Shown: piece after piece, positions 51,800 through 59,518 of the stretch
Position numbering within the stretch: the stretch's first letter is position 1
Layout of the letters: the number at the start of each line of letters is the position of its first letter
Assembly: GCA_024635795.1 (NCBI GenBank)
Contig: JAGXIH010000013.1
Location: 1-64,000, forward strand
From: Salegentibacter sp.
GTDB lineage: Bacteria > Bacteroidota > Bacteroidia > Flavobacteriales > Flavobacteriaceae
Direction: 5' to 3'
Length of the DNA: 64,000 nt
The notes under the pieces: model-generated
What the model saw: only the letters and a program-made list of their open reading frames with translations
Told to the model about the DNA's origin: nothing
The model's database searches: none
Translations under genes and position numbers: made by a program

Positions 51800-53002
51800 A
51801 TGATAAGAAGAAAAATATTTAATGATACCAAAACCGCTTTTAAATTAAAATCTGATTTAGAATTGGACCGTGCCGTTTTCCTTTTCAGTATGATGAACCG
51901 GCAGACTTTGGTGAACGCAGGGATTTTTCTTACCAACCTTTCGTTAAAACTACACTTACCTATCGAAGGTTTGATAAAAAAAACCATTTTTGAACAATTT
52001 TGTGGTGGGATTACCGAAGAGGATTGTAAGCCCTTAACCAATAAAATGTATGAGAAGAAACTTCATAGTATTCTCGATTATTCCGTGGAAGGAAAAGAAA
52101 CCGAAGAGCAGTTTGACTCTGCTTTAAACAAAAAATTAGAGCTTATTAAATACGCTGCAGAGCGTGAGGAATTGCCATTTGCTTTGTTTAAACCTACGGG
52201 GATTGGCCGTTTCGCGATCTGGGAAAAAACCAGTGAACGAATTAATTTAAGTGAAGCTGAACAAAAAGAGTGGGAACGTGTTAAAGAGCGTGTAAATACG
52301 CTTTGCCAAACAGCCTATGATAACAATGTTCGTCTTTATGCCGATGCTGAAGAAAGCTGGATGCAAACCTCTGCCGATGAACTTATGGAAGAGATGATGC
52401 GAAAGTATAACAAGGAAAAGGTTATTATCTTTAATACGCTTCAATGCTACCGTTGGGATAGGATACAATATCTTAAAGACCTGCACGATAAAGGAAAAGC
52501 CGAAGGCTTTAAAATCGGTGCTAAAATTGTTCGGGGAGCTTATTTGGAAAAAGAGAATGCCAGAGCTAAGAAGCACGGTTATGTAACCCCAATTTGCGAG
52601 AATAAAGAAGCTACCGACGTAAACTTCAATAGTATTATGTCTTATTGCCTGGGTCATCTTGACGAGATTGAGCTCTTTATTGGCACCCACAACGAGGTAA
52701 GTAATTATCTGGCGCTTCAAGTCATAGAGGATAAAAACCTTCCTTTAGACGATGATCGTATCTGGTTTAGCCAGTTATATGGGATGAGTGACCATATAAG
52801 CTACAATCTTTCCAGAAAAGGTTATAACGCTGCTAAATTATTGCCGTTTGGACCAGTGCGGGAAGTAGTGCCTTACCTTTTGCGTAGAGCTCAGGAAAAC
52901 ACCTCTGTAAAAGGGCAAACTGGTAGAGAATTATCATTATTGCGTGAAGAAAAACGCAGAAGAAAAGGTGAACCAACAAAACACGACCGTAAGGAATTTT
53001 AG
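51800..53002 (+). CDS. proline dehydrogenase
   Basis: Oxidises proline to pyrroline-5-carboxylate with FAD, the first step of proline breakdown. The 400 residues form a (beta-alpha)8 barrel of the PRODH type: the FAD-binding KPTGIGRFAIWEKTS, VRLYADAEESWMQTSADEL, KEKVIIFNTLQCYRWDR, GAKIVRGAYLEKENARAKKH and the C-terminal substrate motif PYLLRRAQENTSVKGQ. It is monofunctional, i.e. not fused to a P5C dehydrogenase or DNA-binding domain as in PutA. It carries a perfect palindrome just before the start codon and ends in a hairpin terminator. Confidence 0.95.
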   Translation: MIRRKIFNDTKTAFKLKSDLELDRAVFLFSMMNRQTLVNAGIFLTNLSLKLHLPIEGLIKKTIFEQFCGGITEEDCKPLTNKMYEKKLHSILDYSVEGKETEEQFDSALNKKLELIKYAAEREELPFALFKPTGIGRFAIWEKTSERINLSEAEQKEWERVKERVNTLCQTAYDNNVRLYADAEESWMQTSADELMEEMMRKYNKEKVIIFNTLQCYRWDRIQYLKDLHDKGKAEGFKIGAKIVRGAYLEKENARAKKHGYVTPICENKEATDVNFNSIMSYCLGHLDEIELFIGTHNEVSNYLALQVIEDKNLPLDDDRIWFSQLYGMSDHISYNLSRKGYNAAKLLPFGPVREVVPYLLRRAQENTSVKGQTGRELSLLREEKRRRKGEPTKHDRKEF

Positions 53003-53021
53003 ATTTCAAGATCGGAATAAA

Positions 53022-53058
53022 AAAAGGGCTGTTTTCTAAAAAAAAAACAGCCCTTCAT
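53022..53058. terminator. bidirectional terminator between proline dehydrogenase and YebC genes
   Basis: AAAGGGCTGTTTT and AAAACAGCCCTT form a stem around an A-rich loop, 20 bases after the proline dehydrogenase stop and 19 bases from the stop of the convergent yebC-like gene. Confidence 0.8.
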
Positions 53059-53076
53059 ATTTTTAAAGGAATCGAT

Positions 53077-53796
53077 TTATTCCTCGCTTTCTTCCATGGT
53101 GTGATAGACGTTTTGAACGTCTTCATCTTCCTCCAGTTTCTCCAGAAGCTTTTCAACATCTGCAGCCTCTTCAGGAGTTAGTTTTTTGGTAACTTGCGGG
53201 ATACGATCAAAACCTGAAGAAAGTATCTCAATTTCGCGCTTTTCCAGTTCTTTTTGTATGGCTCCAAATTGTTCAAAAGGGGCATAGATATGAATCCCGT
53301 CTTCATCCTGGAAAACCTCTTCGGCACCAAAATCAATAAATTCAAGTTCCATTTCCTCTACATCAAGACCTTCAGCATCCACCCGGAAATTACAAGTGTG
53401 GTCAAACATAAATTCCACCGAGCCTGAAGTTCCAAGATTCCCATCGCATTTATTGAAGTGAGAGCGTACATTGGCCACAGTACGATTATTATTATCGGTG
53501 GCTGTTTCCACCAATACTGCAATTCCGTGAGGAGCATAACCTTCGAAAAGCACAATTTTATAGTCGCCCTGGTTTTTGTCGCTGGCTCTTTTAATGGCAC
53601 GTTCAATATTATCCTTGGGCATATTAACGCTCTTGGCGTTTTGGATCACCGCCCGTAATTTGGCATTGGTAACGGGATCTGGGCCGCCTTCCTTAACAGC
53701 CATAACAATATCTTTTCCAATGCGAGTGAAAGCCTTGGCCATTGCCGACCACCGCTTCATCTTTCGTGCTTTTCTAAATTCGAATGCTCTTCCCAT
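53077..53796 (-). CDS. YebC/PmpR family regulator
   Basis: A 239-residue protein of the YebC/PmpR family. It begins MGRAFEFRKARKMKRWSAMAK, then FTRIGKDIVMAVKEGGPDP, NAKLRAVIQNAKSVNMPKDN, and ends with an acidic tail (about 215-239). Members have been described as DNA-binding regulators and, more recently, as factors that help ribosomes through Pro-rich or difficult stretches. It is monocistronic with a clear ATG at 53796; the stop faces the terminator shared with proline dehydrogenase. Confidence 0.95.
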   Translation of the reverse strand: MGRAFEFRKARKMKRWSAMAKAFTRIGKDIVMAVKEGGPDPVTNAKLRAVIQNAKSVNMPKDNIERAIKRASDKNQGDYKIVLFEGYAPHGIAVLVETATDNNNRTVANVRSHFNKCDGNLGTSGSVEFMFDHTCNFRVDAEGLDVEEMELEFIDFGAEEVFQDEDGIHIYAPFEQFGAIQKELEKREIEILSSGFDRIPQVTKKLTPEEAADVEKLLEKLEEDEDVQNVYHTMEESEE

Positions 53797-53890
53797 TTAT
53801 TTTCTGAATAAAAATCGGGGCAAAAATATAAAAAAGCTTCCAATAAAAATCCGGAATGTACTCAAGTTCCCCTTTGATGCCTATATTTCT

Positions 53891-54178
53891 TTAGGCTGAT
53901 TCTACAATTTCTTCTATGGCTCTCGCGAGCTTAAAATCTTTTTCGGTTACCCCTTTGGCATCGTGGGTGCTAAGAGAGATCTCTAACTCGTTATAAACAT
54001 TTCCCCAATTGGGATGGTGTTGAAGGGCTTCGGCTTCAAAGGCTATACGGGTCATTACTGTAAAAGCGTCTTTAAAATTATCAAACTTAAATGAGGTGTG
54101 GATCGCGTCTTTGGCATAGGTCCACCCCTCGAAATCTTCCAGTTTTCTGTTGATTTCTTCGTTACTTAATTTTTTCAT
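53891..54178 (-). CDS. 4a-hydroxytetrahydrobiopterin dehydratase (pterin carbinolamine dehydratase)
   Basis: A 95-residue enzyme that recycles pterin cofactor after aromatic amino-acid hydroxylases. Seen: WTYAKDAIHTSFKFDNFKDA, AEALQHHPNWGNVYNELEI and LSTHDAKGVTEKDFKLA, with the three His of the active site. In bacteria without a phenylalanine hydroxylase the same fold is reused in molybdopterin-linked or regulatory roles; no hydroxylase gene is in the window. It lies between yebC and an SDR gene on the same strand, with gaps of 94 and 79 bases. Confidence 0.94.
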   Translation of the reverse strand: MKKLSNEEINRKLEDFEGWTYAKDAIHTSFKFDNFKDAFTVMTRIAFEAEALQHHPNWGNVYNELEISLSTHDAKGVTEKDFKLARAIEEIVESA

Positions 54179-54257
54179 TATGGGTTAATTAAAGGTTATA
54201 CGCCTAAATTTAAGCAACGCAGCGGGAACAACCCGGTATTTTCAGCATTATTTGAGA

Positions 54258-55073
54258 TTAAACCTTTAAGGTGGCATCGACTACCTGTTGTACGCTTAGT
54301 TCCAGGTTTTTCGGAAGTAAATTGTCTTTCGGGAGAACCGCCAGAAAGCGGTCATTATTTGAGTCGTAGACGTTTTTAAAAAGAGGATTAGGATAGCCCA
54401 TGGTATGACATACTTCTTCAATAAAATCTTTTTGATGAATCAGGTCACTACTTCCAAGGTGAAAAACGCCGTTTTTCTTTCGGTTTATAATGTAGTGCAC
54501 CTGCCTGGCGAAATGGTCTGCTTCGGTAACATTTATAACCACATTGGGAAAAACTTCTATGGCCTCGCCCAGATAGAGCATATTTTTAAGATCTTTTATC
54601 CGTGGAGAATCCTGCCCAAAAACCATGGGCAGCCTAAGAATATTATATTTCTGGTTGGGCAGTCTTAACAAGGCATTTTCGATCTTGATCTTAAACCTTC
54701 CGTAGATACTCTGTGATAAGGTCTTATCGTATTCGTAGGATGGAAAATTAGTAAAGGCATCAAAGACATTGGCCGAAGAAATAAAGATCAACCTGGATTT
54801 ATGATTTTGCACGTAATTAATAATAGAGAAATGAGCAGCTATCTGGGCATTAAAATTTCCGCGAAGCGCTGAAATAATAATCGTAGGCTTCATATTCTCA
54901 AGAAGGATTTCAATATTCTCGGTTTCCAGATCGTATTGGTAAAAATGCTGATTTTTCTCCAGGACCGGATTATCAGTAAAATATGTACCGTAGGTATCAA
55001 AATAGGAGCATAGCTCTTTATATAAGGCATTGCCAATAAAGCCGCTTGCTCCTAAAATCAATATTTTTTCCAA
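54258..55073 (-). CDS. RmlD-like NAD(P)-dependent sugar-nucleotide epimerase/reductase (SDR)
   Basis: A 271-residue extended-SDR protein. Seen: the Rossmann motif ILILGASGFIGNAL, SANVFDAF with the catalytic Ser/Thr region, and the YxxxK pair in SIYGRFKIKIENALLR. Its closest relatives are dTDP-4-dehydrorhamnose reductases and related epimerases; the substrate is unknown. The start is TTG at 55073, just before the Rossmann strand, with no ATG available. Its end lies 79 bases before the pterin dehydratase gene, and it follows gcvT by 4 bases, so it is probably co-transcribed with gcvT. Confidence 0.85.
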   Translation of the reverse strand: MEKILILGASGFIGNALYKELCSYFDTYGTYFTDNPVLEKNQHFYQYDLETENIEILLENMKPTIIISALRGNFNAQIAAHFSIINYVQNHKSRLIFISSANVFDAFTNFPSYEYDKTLSQSIYGRFKIKIENALLRLPNQKYNILRLPMVFGQDSPRIKDLKNMLYLGEAIEVFPNVVINVTEADHFARQVHYIINRKKNGVFHLGSSDLIHQKDFIEEVCHTMGYPNPLFKNVYDSNNDRFLAVLPKDNLLPKNLELSVQQVVDATLKV

Positions 55074-55077
55074 ATAA

Positions 55078-56160
55078 TTATCCTTTATAAAAGGGTAATT
55101 TCACCTGAGTGGCTGGAACGGCCTTTTTTCTAATCTGAATTTGAATCTTATTTCCAATTCCTGCTACATCAGCTGGGACGTAGCCTAAGCCAATTCCTTT
55201 TTCCAACGATGGTGACATAGTACCCGAAGTTACATGGCCAATAACCTTGCCATTTTCATCTACAATATCGTAGCCCTGTCTTGGGATACCGCGCTCATCA
55301 AGTTCAAAAGCGATAAGTTTACGTTTTGGGCCTTCTTCCTTTTCTTTTTTAAGATTTTCTGAATTAACGAATTCTTTGGTAAATTTTGTGATCCAGCCCA
55401 GTCCGGCTTCAATTGGAGAGGTGGTATCGTCAATATCATTCCCATAGAGACAGAAGCCCATTTCCAATCGTAGAGTATCACGGGCAGCCAGGCCTATTGG
55501 CTTAATGCCGAAATCTTTTCCTGCGGCCATCACCTTTTCCCAGATTTCTGCGGCATCTTCATTTTTAAAATATATCTCGAATCCACCACTTCCTGTATAA
55601 CCTGTAGCCGAAATGATCACTTTTTCAACTCCGGCAAACTCAGCTACCTCAAAAGTGTAAAATTTCATATTCTGAAGATCAATATCGGTAAGACTTTGCA
55701 TGGCCTCAGCGGCTTTAGGCCCCTGAATAGCCAGTAGCGAAAGCTCATCGCTCATATCCCGCATCGTAGCATCCATCGTATTATGCTGGGAGATCCAGTT
55801 CCAGTCTTTTTCAATATTGGAAGCATTTACCACAAGAAGGTATTTTTCTTCATTGATACGATAGATAATTAGATCGTCTATAATCCCTCCTGTTTCGTTA
55901 GGCATACAAGTATACTGTGCCTTTCCATCGGTAAGCTTAGAGGCGTCATTGGAACAAACTTTCTGGATAAGGTCCAATGCTTTATCTCCTGAAATTAAAA
56001 ATTCCCCCATGTGGGAAACATCAAAAACTCCAAGTTTTTCACGTACGGTTTGATGTTCGATGTTTACTCCTTCATAGGAAACCGGCATATTATAACCGGC
56101 AAAAGGAACCATTTTAGCATTTAAAGATTTATGGATGGCATCAAGGGCGATTTCTTTCAT
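55078..56160 (-). CDS. gcvT: aminomethyltransferase (glycine cleavage system T protein)
   Basis: Moves the methylene group of glycine from the H-protein lipoyl arm to tetrahydrofolate and releases ammonia. The 360 residues match Gcv[38 protein letters not shown], folate-binding [19 protein letters not shown] with the Arg/Glu pair, and the C-terminal [21 protein letters not shown]. It is the first gene of a short run with the SDR gene (4-base gap). No gcvH or gcvP is in the window. Confidence 0.96.
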   Translation of the reverse strand: MKEIALDAIHKSLNAKMVPFAGYNMPVSYEGVNIEHQTVREKLGVFDVSHMGEFLISGDKALDLIQKVCSNDASKLTDGKAQYTCMPNETGGIIDDLIIYRINEEKYLLVVNASNIEKDWNWISQHNTMDATMRDMSDELSLLAIQGPKAAEAMQSLTDIDLQNMKFYTFEVAEFAGVEKVIISATGYTGSGGFEIYFKNEDAAEIWEKVMAAGKDFGIKPIGLAARDTLRLEMGFCLYGNDIDDTTSPIEAGLGWITKFTKEFVNSENLKKEKEEGPKRKLIAFELDERGIPRQGYDIVDENGKVIGHVTSGTMSPSLEKGIGLGYVPADVAGIGNKIQIQIRKKAVPATQVKLPFYKG

Positions 56161-56284
56161 TTTCTTAAAATTTGGGCAAATTTATTGAATTCTCACTGAA
56201 AAAAAGATGAATTGTATTTTTTTATTAAGTAACTAATATTCTCCCTTATAATATGCGTATTTTAGTGTAAGCAATTTTATTTCT

Positions 56285-57811
56285 ATGAAGATATATAGTG
56301 CCGAACAATTACAAAAAGCAGATCGCCTTAGCATTAAAAACCAGAATATTTCGAGTACCGACTTAATGGAGCGTGCCGCCGGATTGGTCTTTAATCAAAT
56401 TCACACCCGACTTGAGGGTCGTGATATCGTGATCAAAATATTTTGCGGGATAGGAAATAATGGAGGAGATGGCCTGGTAATAGCCAGAATGTTGGTAGAA
56501 CACGAGTATGAGGTAAAAGTTTTCGTGGTGAACTACAGCGAAAAACGCTCGAGGGATTTCCTAATTAATTACGACAGATTTAAAAATATAACCCAAGACT
56601 GGCCCGTACTTATTAAAAATCAAAATGATTTTCCAAAGATTGAGGAAAATGATTTTGTGATTGATGCGATGTTTGGAATAGGCCTTAACCGTCCTATAGA
56701 GGGGTGGGTAGCTGCTTTGGTAGATCATATTAATAAAAGCGGTGCGTTTACTCTGGCCATAGATATGCCATCGGGTCTTTATGCTGAACAGGTTCCCGAA
56801 GGCAAGGCTGGGATCATAAAAGCTAATTTCACCCTTACTTTTCAGAGTCCTAAATTCACTTTTTTCCTTCCGCAGACGATGGATTATGTAGGCGAATTTC
56901 AGGTTCTGGATATAGGTTTGGACAGAGAATTTCTGGCTAAAACCAATACGAGCGCAAGATTAATAGGAAAAGAACAGGCTCGTCTTTTATATAAAAACAG
57001 GAAAAAGAATTCCCATAAAGGAGATTACGGGCATACCCTGATTGTTGGTGGTAGCTATGGGAAAATTGGTAGTATTGTGCTTTCTGCAACTGCAGCGCTT
57101 AAAACCGGCGCCGGACTCTGCAGTGTTTTTAGCCCTGAATGTGGTTATGAGATTATTCAAACGGCTCTGCCCGAGGCCATGGTGATTACCGATAAACAGA
57201 AGAAACATTTAAGCGAGATAAAAATAGATTTTGATCCTGATGTCATTTGCTTCGGAATGGGCGCGGGGACGGGCGATGCTGCGCTTAGCGCTTTTGAAAA
57301 ATTACTAAAAGAAACCAAACATCCAATGCTCATTGATGCCGATGGTTTAAATATGCTGGCAAAAAAGAAAGAGTTACTGGACCTGATACCTGAAAGATCT
57401 GTTCTCACCCCTCACCCCAAAGAACTTGAACGCCTTATCGGAAAGTGGGATGATGACAATCATAAAATCAAAAAGATCCAGAAGTTTATAAAAAAATATA
57501 ATGTTATTCTTGTTTTAAAGGGTGCTCATAGCTTCTGTTTCAGCAAAGAGGAGATATTCATTAATAACTCCGGTAATGCAGGGATGTCTACTGCCGGAGC
57601 AGGGGATGTTCTTTCGGGTGTAATTTCCGGCCTGATGTCGCAAAAATACGATCCAGTGATTGCTGCGGTTTTCGGGGTGTATCTTCATGGCTTAGCAGGC
57701 GATCTGGCAGCAGAAAAAATGGGTTATGAGGCTTTAACCGCAGGAGAGATCATCAATAATTTGGGCGGTGCTTTTCTCGAATTATTCAGAGAAGAAGAGA
57801 ACCTTAATTGA
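56285..57811 (+). CDS. nnr: bifunctional NAD(P)H-hydrate epimerase / ADP-dependent dehydratase
   Basis: Repairs hydrated, inactive NADH and NADPH. The 508 residues contain the N-terminal epimerase domain (about 1-215; IFCGIGNNGGDGLVIARML and FVIDAMFGIGLNRPI) and the C-terminal ribokinase-like dehydratase domain (about 225-500; GDYGHTLIVGGSYGKIGSI, AGLCSVFSPECG, SVLTPHPKELERLIG and NAGMSTAGAGDVLSGVISGL). The GAGD Asp is the catalytic base for ADP-dependent dehydration. It stands alone, divergent from gcvT. Confidence 0.96.
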   Translation: MKIYSAEQLQKADRLSIKNQNISSTDLMERAAGLVFNQIHTRLEGRDIVIKIFCGIGNNGGDGLVIARMLVEHEYEVKVFVVNYSEKRSRDFLINYDRFKNITQDWPVLIKNQNDFPKIEENDFVIDAMFGIGLNRPIEGWVAALVDHINKSGAFTLAIDMPSGLYAEQVPEGKAGIIKANFTLTFQSPKFTFFLPQTMDYVGEFQVLDIGLDREFLAKTNTSARLIGKEQARLLYKNRKKNSHKGDYGHTLIVGGSYGKIGSIVLSATAALKTGAGLCSVFSPECGYEIIQTALPEAMVITDKQKKHLSEIKIDFDPDVICFGMGAGTGDAALSAFEKLLKETKHPMLIDADGLNMLAKKKELLDLIPERSVLTPHPKELERLIGKWDDDNHKIKKIQKFIKKYNVILVLKGAHSFCFSKEEIFINNSGNAGMSTAGAGDVLSGVISGLMSQKYDPVIAAVFGVYLHGLAGDLAAEKMGYEALTAGEIINNLGGAFLELFREEENLN

Positions 57812-57934
57812 GATTGAAAACTTTATGCTTAAATTGTAAATCAAGTCATTAAATGACAAAATTCAGCTAAGTTTATTTGGAATATTTTAACAGATGTTAG
57901 ATTTTTGACCTCTCAATTATAAATTTAAAAATTC

Positions 57935-59446
57935 ATGCAAACTCATCATTATATTAGTTCCGCCGTATTAGATCTTGCCACGATTAAGGATATACTGGAG
58001 ACTAATAAAAAATTAGTTTTGAGCGATGAGTCTGTTTTAAATATCAAAAAGTCCAGAGCTTATCTCAATAAAAAAATTAATGAAAGTGATATTCCTATTT
58101 ACGGGATTAATACAGGCTTCGGAGCTTTATGTAATGTAAAGATCACTTCTGAAAAACTTACTGAATTACAAGAAAACCTGGTGAAATCTCACGCTTGTGG
58201 TACAGGAGACAGAGTAGGGAAGCCTATGATAAAACTGATGTTGCTTCTTAAGATCCAGTCTTTAAGCTACGGACATTCGGGGGTAGCATTGGAAACAGTA
58301 GAGCGCCTTCTTGATTTTTATAATGAGGATATTCTGCCCGTTATTTATGAGCAGGGATCTTTGGGAGCATCAGGTGATCTGGCACCCCTTGCACATCTCT
58401 CTTTGCCATTAATAGGTGAGGGGGAAGTATATCATAAGGGAAAAGAAATAACCGCTGCAGAAATGTTGCAGGAAATGAAGTGGAAGCCTTTAAAACTGCA
58501 ATCCAAAGAAGGGCTCGCCCTTTTAAATGGCACCCAGTTTATGAGTGCCCATGCCGTATTCGGATTACTTCAGGCCTTTAAATTGTCTTACCTGGCAGAT
58601 AAGGTTAGTGCGGTATCAATGGATGGTTTCGATTGTAATATGTCACCTTTCGATGAGTTGGTACACCTGGTTAGGCCTCATAGAGGGCAGGTGAAAACCG
58701 CAGAAAGGATAAGACATTTTTTAGAAGGAAGCGAAATTGCCCGGAAAGAAAAAGATAATGTTCAGGATCCATATTCTTTCCGATGTGTGCCTCAGGTGCA
58801 CGGCGCTACTAAGGATACTCTGGGTTTTGTGAGAAAGACTGTTAAAACTGAAATTAATTCAGTTACTGATAATCCAAATATTTTTATTGAGGAAGATAAA
58901 ATAATCTCTGGCGGTAATTTTCACGGGCAACCGCTGGCACTTGGCCTGGATTATTTAGCCATAGCAATGGCTGAACTGGCCAATATTTCAGAAAGAAGAA
59001 CATATCAGTTGGTGTCTGGTTCACGTGGCCTTCCTCAATTTCTTGTGGAAAACCCGGGTCTTAACAGCGGATTTATGATCCCTCAATATACTGCAGCCAG
59101 TATCGTGAGTCAGAACAAACAACTTGCTGTACCAGCTTCGGTGGATTCTATTGTTTCATCAAATGGGCAGGAGGATCACGTCAGTATGGGGGCAAACAGT
59201 GCGACTAAAATGATTAAAATCATTGAAAATGTAAATACGGTTCTGGCAATAGAACTTTTTAATGCTTCACAGGCCCTACATTTTAGAGAACCTGCAATGA
59301 CTTCGGAAATTCTTCAGGATTTCATTTCAGAATTCAGAAAAGAAGTCCCCATTTTAAAAGAGGATGTCACGATGGCACCGCATATTAAAAAAGCAAAGGA
59401 ATTTTTGAATTCCTTTAGAATTCCTTCCGAAGTTCTGTTCGAATAA
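57935..59446 (+). CDS. hutH: histidine ammonia-lyase
   Basis: Removes ammonia from histidine to make urocanate, the first step of histidine breakdown. The 503 residues have the MIO-forming tripeptide in GSLGASGDLAPLAHLSL, the substrate-selective KSHACGTGDRV where the His indicates histidine rather than tyrosine or phenylalanine as substrate, YGINTGFGALCN, and SFRCVPQVHGATKDTL. The other hut genes (hutU, hutI, hutG) are not in the window, so in this organism they are elsewhere. It is monocistronic and ends at a strong terminator facing clpC. Confidence 0.93.
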   Translation: MQTHHYISSAVLDLATIKDILETNKKLVLSDESVLNIKKSRAYLNKKINESDIPIYGINTGFGALCNVKITSEKLTELQENLVKSHACGTGDRVGKPMIKLMLLLKIQSLSYGHSGVALETVERLLDFYNEDILPVIYEQGSLGASGDLAPLAHLSLPLIGEGEVYHKGKEITAAEMLQEMKWKPLKLQSKEGLALLNGTQFMSAHAVFGLLQAFKLSYLADKVSAVSMDGFDCNMSPFDELVHLVRPHRGQVKTAERIRHFLEGSEIARKEKDNVQDPYSFRCVPQVHGATKDTLGFVRKTVKTEINSVTDNPNIFIEEDKIISGGNFHGQPLALGLDYLAIAMAELANISERRTYQLVSGSRGLPQFLVENPGLNSGFMIPQYTAASIVSQNKQLAVPASVDSIVSSNGQEDHVSMGANSATKMIKIIENVNTVLAIELFNASQALHFREPAMTSEILQDFISEFRKEVPILKEDVTMAPHIKKAKEFLNSFRIPSEVLFE

Positions 59447-59467
59447 AAAGCCTTAGAGCCAGATATT

Positions 59468-59503
59468 AAAAAAAGCCGTTTGAGTCATCAAACGGCTTTT
59501 TGC
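59468..59503. terminator. bidirectional terminator between hutH and clpC
   Basis: AAAAAAGCCGTTTGA and TCAAACGGCTTTTT pair around a 3-base loop, with T runs on both strands. It serves both convergent genes. Confidence 0.9.
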
Positions 59504-59518
59504 TTTCAGGATGTTTTC

